Source: Bradyrhizobium sp. DOA9 | GTDB taxonomy: Bacteria; Pseudomonadota; Alphaproteobacteria; Rhizobiales; Xanthobacteraceae | NCBI RefSeq assembly: GCF_000617845.2 | Contig: NZ_DF820425.1 | Coordinates: 3,709,725 to 3,773,724, forward strand | Direction: 5' to 3' | Length of the DNA: 64,000 bases | Shown here: positions 53,154-62,091 of the stretch, one piece after another | How the letters are laid out: each line of letters starts with the position of its first letter | How positions within the stretch are numbered: the first letter of the stretch is position 1 | Notes under the pieces: generated by a model | What the model saw: only the letters and a program-made list of their open reading frames with translations | Told to the model about the DNA's origin: nothing | Databases searched by the model: none | Translations under genes and position numbers: made by a program

Positions 53154-54647
53154 ATGTTGAGGAAACTATCGATCGTCGCCTTTGCCGCTGCGCTCGTCGC
53201 GGCGCCTTTGCCGGTGCTGGCGCAGAGCAAGAAGGACAGCGTCGTCATGGGGATGACGCTGGAGCCGCCGGGGCTCGACCCGACCAACGCCGCCGCCGCC
53301 GCGATCGCCGAGGTCACACTCTACAACATCTATGAGACCCTGACCAAGATCAACGAGGACGGCTCCACCTCGCCGCTGCTCGCCGAGAGCTGGACCGCTT
53401 CCCCCGATCTGAAGACCTATACGTTCAAGCTGCGCAAGGGCGTCAAATTCCACAATGGCGAGCCGTTCGATTCCGCCGCGGTGAAGTTCTCGTTCGAGCG
53501 CAACGCGGCGCCGACCAGCACCAACAAGGACAAGAGCCTGTACCAGGCCTTCGAGAAGGTCGAGACGCCCGACGCCGACACCGTCGTGATCACCGTGAAA
53601 TATTCCGAGCCGAACCTGCCGTTCCTGCTCGGGCAGGCGGGCGGCTCGATCGTCGAGCCGAAGAGCGCGGGCACCAATGTCACGCAGCCGGTCGGCACCG
53701 GACCTTATCAGTTAGGGGCCTGGGCCAAGGGCTCTTCGATCACGCTGAACAAATGGGCCGACTACCGCAACGCCTCCGCGATCAAGCTGTCGAAGGTGAC
53801 GATCCGCTTCATCTCCGATCCGGCCGCGCAGGCCGCGGCGCTGCTCTCGAACGACGTCGACGCGTTCCCGCGCATCGCGACCCGCGTCGTCGCTCAGTTC
53901 AAGTCCGATCCGCGCTTCACCGTGCTGATCGGCGGCTCCAGGGCCAAGACCATCGTGGCCATCAACCATCGCAAGAAGCCGCTCGACGACGTCCGCGTCC
54001 GCCGCGCCATCCTCGCCGCGATCGACCGCAAGGCCTTGATCGACGGCGCCGTCGAGGGTTACGGCACGCCGATCGGCAGCTTCTACACGCCGGGATCGCT
54101 CGGTTACGTCGACACCACCGGCGTCAACCCTTATGACCCCGAGAAGGCCAAGAAGCTGCTCGCTGAAGCCGGCGTCACCACACCGCTCGAGCTGTCGTTG
54201 AAGCTGCCGCCGCCGCCCTATGCGCGGCAGGGCGGCGAGATTGTCGCGGCCCAGCTCGCCAAGGTCGGCATCACCGCCAAGATCGAAAACGTCGAATGGG
54301 CGCAATGGCTGTCGCAGGTGTTCGCGCCTAATGGCCCGCACAATTTCGATCTGACCATCGTCAGCCATGTCGAGCCGTTTGACCTCGTCAAGATCACCGA
54401 GCCGGACTACTACCTCGGCTACAACAACGAGAAGTTCAACGCGCTCTACAAGCAGATCGTTTCGACGCCGGACGAAGCCGGCCGCGCCAAGCTGCTCGGC
54501 GACGCCCAGCGCATGTTGGCGACCGATGCGGTCTCGGCCTACCTGTTCCAGCCGCAATGGCCCACCGTCATCAACAAGAAGCTGAAGGGCGTGTGGAAGG
54601 AAGTCCCGCAGTTCGAGAACGACTTCTCGGCATGGGCCTGGGAGTAG
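53154..54647 (+). CDS. Peptide-type ABC transporter substrate-binding protein
   Basis: 497 residues, family 5 extracellular solute-binding protein (DppA/OppA). Signal peptide with cleavage after VLA, then MTLEPPGLDPTNAA, YNIYETLTKI, LRKGVKFHNGEPFDSAAVKFS and KKPLDDVRVRRAILAAIDR. GGGGAG 7 bases upstream supports ATG 53154 over TTG 53148. Last gene of the transporter operon, 56 bp after dppF. A terminator-like hairpin follows. Confidence 0.93.
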   Translation: MLRKLSIVAFAAALVAAPLPVLAQSKKDSVVMGMTLEPPGLDPTNAAAAAIAEVTLYNIYETLTKINEDGSTSPLLAESWTASPDLKTYTFKLRKGVKFHNGEPFDSAAVKFSFERNAAPTSTNKDKSLYQAFEKVETPDADTVVITVKYSEPNLPFLLGQAGGSIVEPKSAGTNVTQPVGTGPYQLGAWAKGSSITLNKWADYRNASAIKLSKVTIRFISDPAAQAAALLSNDVDAFPRIATRVVAQFKSDPRFTVLIGGSRAKTIVAINHRKKPLDDVRVRRAILAAIDRKALIDGAVEGYGTPIGSFYTPGSLGYVDTTGVNPYDPEKAKKLLAEAGVTTPLELSLKLPPPPYARQGGEIVAAQLAKVGITAKIENVEWAQWLSQVFAPNGPHNFDLTIVSHVEPFDLVKITEPDYYLGYNNEKFNALYKQIVSTPDEAGRAKLLGDAQRMLATDAVSAYLFQPQWPTVINKKLKGVWKEVPQFENDFSAWAWE

Positions 54648-54664
54648 GCAGCGTCCGTTGCTGT

Positions 54665-54687
54665 CCCTCTCCACGCGTTGGAGAGGG
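54665..54687 (+). terminator. Terminator-like hairpin after the peptide transporter operon
   Basis: CCCTCTCC-ACGCGTT-GGAGAGGG, a perfect 8-bp stem 18 bp after the binding-protein stop. It is followed by an A-rich rather than T-rich tract, so factor-independent termination on this strand is uncertain. Confidence 0.55.
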
Positions 54688-54828
54688 CAGCTCCAAACAA
54701 AAACCTGAAAAACAACCCCATGCACAGTAGACGGGATTAGTCATTTCAATGGCTTGCACGCTGCGCCTGTGTGATCGACGAGATTCGCCCGAAAGTTGAC
54801 CCGTCGGGCAAAACACTGGCATGATGGC

Positions 54829-56496
54829 ATGCTCGCGTCTCGTGGTGGAGAGGCGCTGTCGGGCGAGGCAGACGTGCAGAAATCATCCCGCCGCGATGCC
54901 GGCATTGCCGCGGCGCCGATCCCCCTGGAGCTCGATCATACATCGATGAGCGATATCGCTCATGCTTTGGCCGATGGGCATGTCACGGCCACGGCGCTGG
55001 TCAAAGCCTATCTCGCGCGCATCGAAGCCTACGACCGCGACGGGCCCAAGCTCAACGCGGTGCGCGCGCTCAATCCCGACGCGCTCGCGATCGCCGGCAG
55101 GCTCGACGGCGTCAAGCCGTCGACCAAGCGGCCGCTGGCCGGCATCCCGATCCTGGTGAAGGACAACATCGCAACCGGCGAGGAGCAGCCGACCACGGCG
55201 GGCGCGCTGGCGCTGCAAGGCGCGCGTGCACGGGACGATGCGACGCTCGTCAAGCTGCTGCGCGATGCCGGTGCCGTGATCCTCGGGAAGGCGAACCTGA
55301 CCGAGTTTTCCAACATGATCGCGATCGACATGCCCGCCGGCTATTCGTCGCTGGGCGGTCAGGTGAAGAATCCCTATGCGCCGGCGCTGGCCGATGATCA
55401 CGGCATCCCGATCGTGTCCCCGGGCGGCTCGAGCGCGGGTTCGGCAGTCGCGGTGGCAGCAGGTTTGTGTGCGGCCTCGGTCGGCACCGAGACCTCGGGT
55501 TCGTTGCTATTCCCGGCCAGTCAGAATGGCCTCGTCACCGTGAAGCCGACGGTCGGCCTGATCAGCCGCGCCGGCATCGTGCCGATCGCGCATAGTCTGG
55601 ACACCGCAGGGCCGATGGCGCGGACCGTGCGTGACGCGGCGCTGCTGCTCAACGTGCTCGCGGCCAAGGACCCGCTCGACACCGCGACGCAAAAGCAGCG
55701 GCGGCCCGCCGATTTCACCGCCGGCCTTGCCGCCGACGCGTTGAAGGGCGCGCGCATCGGCGTGCCCAGCGATCCCGCCGATCCGCTGAACGATCCCTTC
55801 TTCCGCAAGCTGCCCCCCAAAGGAGCGAAGGTGGTGGCCGAAGCGATCAAGGTGCTGGAGGATCTCGGCGCCACCATCGTGCGCGCCAGCATGCCGACGG
55901 CCGGCTGGATGAGCGGACCAGGTACGATCATGGCCGTGCTCAACCGCAATCCACAGAGCGCCAACAGGGGCAATGCCGTCCCGCAGCGGATCGTCTTCCT
56001 CTACGAGCTGAAACGAGATCTCAACCTCTATCTGAGGGATTGGGCGACCAACACCGCCATCAAGACCATGACCGACATCGTGGCCTTCAACGAGGCGAAT
56101 GCGGGCAAGGCGCTTCGCTTCGGCCAGGACAACTTCCTCGCCGCCGACCTCACCCGGGGTGACCTCAGCGAACGCGAGTACAAGGCGGCACTTGCCATGG
56201 ACCTGCTCAGCGCCAGGACGCGCGGCATGGATGCGTACATGAACGGGCACAAGCTCGACGCCGTGCTGTTTCCCGGCAGCGAAGGCGCCGCAATCGCCGC
56301 CAGGGCCGGCTATCCCAGCGTCATGGTGCCGTGCGGCTTCGTCACGGGCGTCGACGGCAAGGACACGCCCGACTATCCGTTCGGCGTCACCTTCGCAGGC
56401 CGCGCCTGGAGCGAACACAAGCTGCTTCGCCTGGCCTACGCCTATGAGCAGGCCTCCACCAAGCGCAAGCCGCCGCCCGGCTTGCCGGCGCTTTAG
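54829..56496 (+). CDS. Amidase (amidase-signature family), second copy
   Basis: 555 residues with catalytic Lys111 (LVKD), Ser201 (PGGSSAG) and nucleophile Ser225 (TETSGS). It is about 80 residues longer than the amidase at 47740 and differs in the loops, so it is not a recent duplicate. The C-terminal stretch has PSVMVPCGFVTG, typical of the peptide-amide/AtzE-like branch. No signal peptide is clear; residues 1-30 are basic and low complexity, and a later start is possible. It lies downstream of the peptide transporter and may act on its substrate. Confidence 0.88.
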   Translation: MLASRGGEALSGEADVQKSSRRDAGIAAAPIPLELDHTSMSDIAHALADGHVTATALVKAYLARIEAYDRDGPKLNAVRALNPDALAIAGRLDGVKPSTKRPLAGIPILVKDNIATGEEQPTTAGALALQGARARDDATLVKLLRDAGAVILGKANLTEFSNMIAIDMPAGYSSLGGQVKNPYAPALADDHGIPIVSPGGSSAGSAVAVAAGLCAASVGTETSGSLLFPASQNGLVTVKPTVGLISRAGIVPIAHSLDTAGPMARTVRDAALLLNVLAAKDPLDTATQKQRRPADFTAGLAADALKGARIGVPSDPADPLNDPFFRKLPPKGAKVVAEAIKVLEDLGATIVRASMPTAGWMSGPGTIMAVLNRNPQSANRGNAVPQRIVFLYELKRDLNLYLRDWATNTAIKTMTDIVAFNEANAGKALRFGQDNFLAADLTRGDLSEREYKAALAMDLLSARTRGMDAYMNGHKLDAVLFPGSEGAAIAARAGYPSVMVPCGFVTGVDGKDTPDYPFGVTFAGRAWSEHKLLRLAYAYEQASTKRKPPPGLPAL

Positions 56497-56561
56497 AGTG
56501 CAGTGGGAAAGGGCCAGCGTGGAGCTGGCCCTTCTGCAGCACTGTAGCGGTCAAGAAGCGC

Positions 56562-56801
56562 TCACTTCTTGCACTTCTTGGCCGACTCTTTGTCCGCATA
56601 CGGTCCACAATTGTAGGCGTTGGTCAGTTCGTCCATCGTCTGCGGCCAGCTATCCATGGAGCCCGCCCGGGCACCATTCTGGGTCGTGCCGACGTTCTTC
56701 ACCTGCTGGGAGTGACGTGGCTCTGCTTGTGCATCAACGGCGAAAGATGCGGAGAGAAAACCGGCCGTAAGAAGGCCGACGAACAGCGTCTTGGTAATCA
56801 T
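56562..56801 (-). CDS. Small secreted protein, hypothetical
   Basis: 79 residues with a clear signal peptide (FVGLLTAGFLSASFAVDAQA, cleavage after AQA), leaving about 53 residues. Two cysteines (YNCGPYADKESAKKC) near the C-terminus could form a disulfide. No recognised family. The region 56802-56968 upstream has no gene. Confidence 0.6.
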   Translation of the reverse strand: MITKTLFVGLLTAGFLSASFAVDAQAEPRHSQQVKNVGTTQNGARAGSMDSWPQTMDELTNAYNCGPYADKESAKKCKK

Positions 56802-56968
56802 GGTTAGTCCTTTTGGAGTTTGGGTTCAGCACCCGTTGGTGGCTACGCAAAGCGGAGGGGTTCGAGTATCAGCGCGTTACTTCGTGACTACCGTCACGTA
56901 CGGACGAGAGGGGTGATGCAAATGTGGTCGCATCGGCCTCGATGATCGCCGATTGAAGGAGAAATGTG

Positions 56969-57145
56969 ATGACCGATGCAATCAATGCGGGGAACGGCCT
57001 TCTGGGGGAGCGCGAACTCGACTGCGTGAGCGGCGGCATCAAGGGTGCACTGGAGAGAGTGTGCAGGAAGGACGAAGCAAGGTCTGGTCAAAATGACCCC
57101 GCCCAAATGTTTCAACAGATCATGCAGCAATTGGCCGGGCAGTAA
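56969..57145 (+). CDS. Small peptide with double-glycine (bacteriocin-type) leader
   Basis: 58 residues. AAGGAG 7-8 bases before ATG. The first 23 residues end in ERELDCVSGG, matching the class II bacteriocin leader pattern E-L-x-x-V-S-G-G cleaved after GG by C39-peptidase transporters. The remaining 35 residues (beginning IKGALERVCRKDEARS) contain one Cys and a Gln-rich end (MFQQIMQQLAGQ). No dedicated transporter or immunity gene is in the window. It may be a secreted peptide, or a non-bacteriocin protein sharing this leader type, as occurs in bradyrhizobia. Confidence 0.55.
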   Translation: MTDAINAGNGLLGERELDCVSGGIKGALERVCRKDEARSGQNDPAQMFQQIMQQLAGQ

Positions 57146-57349
57146 GCACACCGCGTGCAGGCCGACGCGGGGGCAGGTACTCGCGGGCCAGTGTGCGTGC
57201 GCCGGTTGATTCCGGTGGCACGCGCTGAGAAATCCGCTGTCTGTTCTCACCGATACAGCGGACGCGCCGTCCTGCGCTGGGGAGGGCGCTTTGTGACTAT
57301 CCAAATCAAGAAGACCGAAAAGGCCGAGACGCGAAGCACTGCGGCCCAA

Positions 57350-58570
57350 CTACGGAAGCCCTTTTGTCATCGTAAAGGGATTGAACCCACGTTCCGCGAG
57401 GGCAGCCCACGAAGCTGCGCCCAGATGTGCCAATCGGAAATAGTTTCGCGGCTTGGTTGGGTCGGTGTCCAGCACGAACCCCGTCGGTAAGGCGCTGACA
57501 GTCGTGGCATAGAACCCACCATCGGGCGACCTCTGGGATTTGATGACAGCGATCAACGATTCTGCCCTCTCAGTCTTGCCGAGCAATTTCATCAAGAGAG
57601 CCATTTGGCCGGTACCTTCGGTCCACACACCGTCCCGGTCTTCACCGTAAGAAAAGCCTCCGCCGACGCTCATTCGCCGTTCGGCGGTCGTGATTGCCGA
57701 TGCAAATTTCCCGGCCGCTCCGCGAAGCGCCGTTAAAGGCCAGATCTGGGCATCCAGAGCCAAAGTCGGATTATGCGTGACACCGTCTTCAGCGGTCCCC
57801 GCGGCGAAACAGGCGCACCCCGGATTCCACATCGTGTTTACGAAGTACTCGGCAATAATTGCCTCGTCGCGCCAGCGTGAATCGCCTGTACGGATCGCAA
57901 GAAGGCCAAACGCGGCGGCGAGGTCAGTATTATGTTCAGTCGATTTCCAGGTCCGCACGTCCGGCGCCGGCTCGTGCCCAAACGTACCACCCGTGAAACC
58001 GCCAGTGCCGCGCGTATCGGCCCATTGCGCGACCCAGGCGCCAAGCCGCGCTGCACCATCGCGGAACGGAGAGCCGGTGTTCACGTCATCGATCGACAGC
58101 AACGCCAGAATGGCCCATGCCATGTTGCCAACATCGCTGCCCACCTGATATCGATCCTCCAGCCATTTGTTCTGAGTATTGTCCCACCACCCTGGAAGTT
58201 TGACGGGGCCGTTCACCACACCCGCCGCGTAAGCGTTCCTGAGGCGGCCATCATGCCAGGTGCGGTCGTTACCGACGGCCCAGAGAATCGCCGAGCCAAT
58301 TCGAGACGCTTTGTCTCGTTCGCCGCAACCGACCAATGCGATGACGGCGACCGCATTGTCATAGAGGTAGGCGGCGCCGTGGAGAGGTCCTGATTCGACG
58401 GTCGGATAGCTCGGCAGGAACAGTGGCCCAGACGGCGACGTCTTATCGATTAGGCCAGCGAGGTATCCGCACGCTGACGCTTCCGCTGTTGCTTGAGCCC
58501 GGAGTGGAGTGGCGACTACAATGATTGTGGAGGTCGCTACGATCCGTACGAAGGCTGCTATTCGGGCCAC
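57350..58570 (-). CDS. Secreted protein with (alpha/alpha)-barrel-like helical repeats
   Basis: 406 residues from GTG 58570. Signal peptide (VRIVATSTIIVVATPLRAQA). Repeating aromatic-Gly motifs such as YLYDNAVAVIAL, GNMAWAILALL, TEHNTDLAAAFGLLA and EGTGQMALLMKLLG, spaced about 50-60 residues, suggest an (alpha/alpha)6 toroid as in glycoside hydrolases or terpene-cyclase-like proteins. Conserved acidic residues (YDNA, EHNTD, EGTGQ) sit where such enzymes have catalytic residues. Function unknown; a glycan-active enzyme is one possibility. Confidence 0.7.
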   Translation of the reverse strand: MARIAAFVRIVATSTIIVVATPLRAQATAEASACGYLAGLIDKTSPSGPLFLPSYPTVESGPLHGAAYLYDNAVAVIALVGCGERDKASRIGSAILWAVGNDRTWHDGRLRNAYAAGVVNGPVKLPGWWDNTQNKWLEDRYQVGSDVGNMAWAILALLSIDDVNTGSPFRDGAARLGAWVAQWADTRGTGGFTGGTFGHEPAPDVRTWKSTEHNTDLAAAFGLLAIRTGDSRWRDEAIIAEYFVNTMWNPGCACFAAGTAEDGVTHNPTLALDAQIWPLTALRGAAGKFASAITTAERRMSVGGGFSYGEDRDGVWTEGTGQMALLMKLLGKTERAESLIAVIKSQRSPDGGFYATTVSALPTGFVLDTDPTKPRNYFRLAHLGAASWAALAERGFNPFTMTKGLP

Positions 58571-58710
58571 TTGCTGTTCTCCGGGTGGACGATAATTCTC
58601 TCTATGCCGAGCGGGCGATGTCTTGAAGTGGCCGATCGGCGAAGTTGCGCCTCGTGTGCCGGAGGCCCACTGATCACCTTGTCGAAGAGATCTGAAAGTG
58701 GTTTGTCCAT
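58558..58710 (-). CDS. Possible 50-residue upstream ORF overlapping the secreted protein start
   Basis: MDKPLSDLFDKVISGPPAHE opens a 50-residue frame that ends 13 bp inside the following gene, an arrangement that would couple translation. The ribosome site is weak and no family is recognised. It could be chance. Confidence 0.25.
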   Translation of the reverse strand: MDKPLSDLFDKVISGPPAHEAQLRRSATSRHRPLGIERIIVHPENSKWPE

Positions 58711-58929
58711 TGTAACGTCCACACCTATTCGTGCTCGGCTACTTTGGCGAATCTTGTCCGCTTCTGGACCATCGCTTCCGTTCGGGCGCACCGACGAGTT
58801 GTCCGCAAACGAGGCTAAACCGGAATCGGCCGACCGCTGGGAGAATTGGCGACTTTTGACCCGAGGCCGACAATTGTCGCACACGGGAAACGCTATGAAC
58901 TAAGCTAGGTGAAGCGATTGGAGGCAGCG
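58711..58929. other. Intergenic region, no gene seen
   Basis: Divergent spacer between the secreted-protein gene and the cupin gene. Base composition is less GC-rich than neighbours. No promoter or repeat stands out beyond a GGAGG ribosome site for the cupin gene at its end. Confidence 0.4.
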
Positions 58930-59334
58930 ATGAAGTGCCTACGCATATATGCAACTCCAGACGGTGAATCACATTTTGGGGAAGTTGATATCCCCACGAC
59001 GCTAACGCGGTCGTTTCCAAATGACGCGCCTGCCGCCAACTATGAATCCTCACGTTCCGCTTTCTACGACGCTTCGCGAGTTCGTTTTGTTCATATCCCT
59101 GCCGGGGCGCAGGAGGCGGACTTTCATAATCCGCCAGGGCGGCTCCTGGCCATTTGGCTGGATGGAGAGGTCGAGTTTGAAACGAGTGACGGAGAAATTA
59201 GGCGTGTCTCGGCTGGAAAGGCCGTTCTGGTCGAAGATGTGCACGGGAAAGGGCACATCTCGCGCCATCCCCCGGAAGGGCAGAACGTTATACAGGTTAT
59301 GTTGCCACACGGCCTTGACGCGCCTGCGGCGTAG
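58930..59334 (+). CDS. Cupin-domain protein
   Basis: 134 residues. The cupin barrel is suggested by FVHIPAGAQEADFHNPPGRLLAIWLDGEVEFETSDGE (motif 1 like) and GKAVLVEDVHGKGHISRHP (motif 2 like). The usual metal-binding His pair is only partly kept (His in FHNPP, His in GKGHIS). GGAGG 5-6 bases before ATG 58930 favours it over GTG 58909. Monocistronic; role unknown. Confidence 0.7.
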   Translation: MKCLRIYATPDGESHFGEVDIPTTLTRSFPNDAPAANYESSRSAFYDASRVRFVHIPAGAQEADFHNPPGRLLAIWLDGEVEFETSDGEIRRVSAGKAVLVEDVHGKGHISRHPPEGQNVIQVMLPHGLDAPAA

Positions 59335-59520
59335 TCGGCGGTTGGCCCCGAGCCGAACAACGCTGAGGCCATCGCAATGTTGGCTCTCAGGGGTAGACCG
59401 GACGCGGAGCCGTACTCACCTCGACTGCCGCTTGTGATCCCTTTGCAGACGTCGAACGCTCAACGGAACGAACCAGTCTCCGTCGCTGCCGAGGGGGCGA
59501 GATCACCGTTTCGGCAGCGA

Positions 59521-60417
59521 TCAGGCGAGCGCAAAGACGTCCGCACGTTCGATGATCAGGTCGCGGAACAGTCGCGCCCGGTGTGACATCCATTGCGGGT
59601 CGGGATAGACGACGTGCATGGGCAGCGGCGGCACGACGAAGTCGGGCAGCACATGGACGAGACGGCCGGCCGCGATGTGCTCGGTGGTACACCAGGTAGG
59701 CAGCACGGCGACGCCTATTCCCTCTAACGCAGCCAGCGTCATCACGTCCGCATCGTCGCAGGTCATCGCCGGGACGATGTCCACGACGTAACGGCCGGTT
59801 TCGGATTCGAACGTCCACTGATTCTTCTGCGACAGGCGTGAGTAGGTGACGCAGGGCATGCGGCGCAGATGATCCGGCAGCGAGGGTACCTGATGACGCG
59901 CAAGCAGCGCGGGCGCCGCCACCAGCAGCCGTTTGATGGTGCCCACCCGCCGCGCCACGAGCGAACTCGAATTGAGGCTGCCGATCCGGATCGCAAGCTC
60001 GGTCCCGGTTTCGATGAGGTCGACGAACTGTTCGGTAAAACTGACGTCCAGCCGGACGTCGGGATACCGACGAGTGTATTCGGCGAAGATCTCACGGAAG
60101 AAGAAGCGGCCGAACGACGTCGGCACCGTCATCCGTAAGGTCCCCGACGGATTGCCGATCCGGCTCTGCGTCGGCGCGCCGGCGCTCTCGAGCAGCGCGA
60201 CGATGTCCTTGGCGTATTTCAAGACGCGGTCGGCTTCCGGGGTCGGCCGCAGCTTGCGCGTGGTGCGCACGAACAGCCGGCAGCGAAACTCGGCCTCCAG
60301 CAGCGCGATCCGCTTGCTGATCGCCGGCTGCCCCAAACCGAGGTCGTCGGCGGCCTGGGTGAAACTCCCTGCCTCCATCACCCGGATGAAGGTCTGCAGC
60401 GCCTCGATCCGGTCCAT
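59521..60417 (-). CDS. LysR-family transcriptional regulator
   Basis: 298 residues. Helix-turn-helix FIRVMEAGSFTQAADDLGLGQPAISKRIALLEAEF, followed by the effector domain of the DntR/CrgA-like branch (SFGRFFFREIFAEYTRRYPDVRLDVSF). Divergent from the StyA-like gene with a 92-bp shared promoter region, so it probably controls that operon. Confidence 0.9.
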   Translation of the reverse strand: MDRIEALQTFIRVMEAGSFTQAADDLGLGQPAISKRIALLEAEFRCRLFVRTTRKLRPTPEADRVLKYAKDIVALLESAGAPTQSRIGNPSGTLRMTVPTSFGRFFFREIFAEYTRRYPDVRLDVSFTEQFVDLIETGTELAIRIGSLNSSSLVARRVGTIKRLLVAAPALLARHQVPSLPDHLRRMPCVTYSRLSQKNQWTFESETGRYVVDIVPAMTCDDADVMTLAALEGIGVAVLPTWCTTEHIAAGRLVHVLPDFVVPPLPMHVVYPDPQWMSHRARLFRDLIIERADVFALA

Positions 60418-60429
60418 TCATTCCTCGCC

Positions 60430-60460
60430 GGAATTTATATTATTCTGACCATTCCATATA
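60430..60460. promoter_or_regulatory. Nested dyads in the LysR / StyA-like intergenic region
   Basis: GGAAT (60430-60434) pairs with ATTCC (60451-60455), and TATAT (60436-60440) pairs with ATATA (60456-60460). This AT-rich symmetrical stretch is a candidate binding site for the divergent LysR regulator. Confidence 0.45.
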
Positions 60461-60509
60461 CGGCATGTCTGGACCGGTCTAGCCTTCCTGTGTTCAGGGG
60501 AGGACACGA

Positions 60510-61760
60510 ATGAGCAAATCGATCGGCATTCTCGGGGCCGGCATCGGCGGCCTGCATCTGGCACTCTACCTGCAGAAGCAGGGCATCGCGGCAACCGTGC
60601 TGACGGATCGCGCCCCGGAGCAATATGCGGCGACACGGCTGATGAACACCGTCGCGCATCACAGCGTCACCATTGCGCGCGAGAACGAGCTCGGCGTGAA
60701 CCACTGGGACGATCCCCAACTGGTCTATCACCACCACGATCATTACTTCAATTTCCCCGACGGCGGGCTCCTGTTCCGCGGTGCATTTCAGCGGCCGAGC
60801 CGCGCGGTGGACTATCGGATCTACCTGCCGGCCCTGATGAAGGACTTCGAGGATCGTGGCGGCCTGATCGAATATGCCAGCATTCAGGATGACGACATCC
60901 CCGCGCTGGTCTCGCGCTTCGACCTTCTCGTCGTCTCCACCGGCAAAGGCGCCCTCGGGCGCATGTTCGCGCACCGGCCCGAACTCTCTCCGTACAGTCG
61001 GCCGCAGCGCCTGCTTTGCGTCGGCCTGTACGACGGCGTCGATCACGGCAGCCCGGACGGCGACGATCCGCGCGGCGTCACCCTCTCGGTCTCGCCCGGC
61101 CATGGCGAGATGATCGTCATTCCCACGCTGACTTTCGGCGGCATGAAAACGGCGCTGTTGATGGAAAACATTCCCGGCGGCGACATGGCCGACCTGGTCT
61201 CGCTCAGCTACGATGCCGACCCCGCAGCATTCCGCCAGACCCTTCTGGACAAGCTGGAAAAGCATCATCCGCACACCTACGACCGGATCGACACGCACCG
61301 CTTCGGGCTGGCCCAGCCGCTCGACCTGCTGCAAGGCGCGGTGGTGCCGACGGTGCGGCAATCCTGGGTGGCTTTCGACGGCGACAAGCTCGCCATTGCC
61401 CTGGGAGACGTTCACTCCGTCGTCGATCCCTTGATGGGCCAGGGCGCCAACATGGCCTCCTATGCGGCCTTCGAGCTCGGCAAGGCGATCGTCGAGGCCG
61501 TGGCATTCGACGCGCGCTTCGTCGAGAACGTCGACCGCGCGCGCGAGAACCGCGTGCTGGCCGCGGCGCGCTGGACCAACATGATGCTGCAGCCGCCATC
61601 GGAGGCCATGGGCCGGCTCATTTTCGCCATGTCGCAGAACCGGGAGCTTTGCGACGAGTTCACCGAGAACTTCAATTATCCGGAGCGCCAATGGGATCGC
61701 CTGGCGAGCGACAAGCGCATCCACGCCTGGATCGATAGAAGCGGCAGGATCGCCGCCTGA
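60510..61760 (+). CDS. Styrene/indole monooxygenase-like FAD oxygenase (StyA type)
   Basis: 416 residues, the size of StyA (about 415). FAD motif IGILGAGIGGLHLALYLQKQ at 5-24, SRAVDYRIYLPALM, GKGALGRMFAHRPEL and GDVHSVVDPLMGQGANMASY, the group E flavoprotein pattern. Such enzymes take reduced FAD from a separate reductase and epoxidise styrene or hydroxylate indole. A flavin reductase gene lies two genes downstream. GGGGAGGA precedes the ATG. Actual substrate unknown. Confidence 0.88.
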   Translation: MSKSIGILGAGIGGLHLALYLQKQGIAATVLTDRAPEQYAATRLMNTVAHHSVTIARENELGVNHWDDPQLVYHHHDHYFNFPDGGLLFRGAFQRPSRAVDYRIYLPALMKDFEDRGGLIEYASIQDDDIPALVSRFDLLVVSTGKGALGRMFAHRPELSPYSRPQRLLCVGLYDGVDHGSPDGDDPRGVTLSVSPGHGEMIVIPTLTFGGMKTALLMENIPGGDMADLVSLSYDADPAAFRQTLLDKLEKHHPHTYDRIDTHRFGLAQPLDLLQGAVVPTVRQSWVAFDGDKLAIALGDVHSVVDPLMGQGANMASYAAFELGKAIVEAVAFDARFVENVDRARENRVLAAARWTNMMLQPPSEAMGRLIFAMSQNRELCDEFTENFNYPERQWDRLASDKRIHAWIDRSGRIAA

Positions 61761-61788
61761 CGACGGCCCATGTCCGAGAGGAATACCC

Positions 61789-62091
61789 ATGCACTGCCTG
61801 ACCGTTCTTTACCCGAGGCCCGACGATCCATCGGCCTTCAAGGCCTACTACGTCGAAAAGCACGTGCCCCTGGCAGCGACACTGCCCGGTCTGGTGCGTC
61901 ACAACTACGCTTTCCCCCGTCAACTCGGACCGGGGGAGGCGCCTTTCTGCATCTTCCAGGGATTCTTTTCCGACGCTGCTGCGATGGAGGCGGCGCTCGG
62001 TTCGGAGGTCGGCCGGAAGGTCGCGGCCGACGTGCCGAACTATTCGCCCAAGGGCGCGACACTGTGCCATTTCAAGGTCGAAGGCGCGTAA
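61789..62091 (+). CDS. EthD-family protein
   Basis: 100 residues, dimeric alpha-beta-barrel fold of the EthD family: YPRPDDPSAFKAYYVEKHVPLAATLPGL is diagnostic, with the conserved His of KHVPL. EthD proteins accompany oxygenases (for example ethRABCD) and often act on labile or toxic products. It lies 28 bp after the StyA-like gene, and its stop overlaps the flavin reductase ATG (TAATG). Confidence 0.9.
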   Translation: MHCLTVLYPRPDDPSAFKAYYVEKHVPLAATLPGLVRHNYAFPRQLGPGEAPFCIFQGFFSDAAAMEAALGSEVGRKVAADVPNYSPKGATLCHFKVEGA

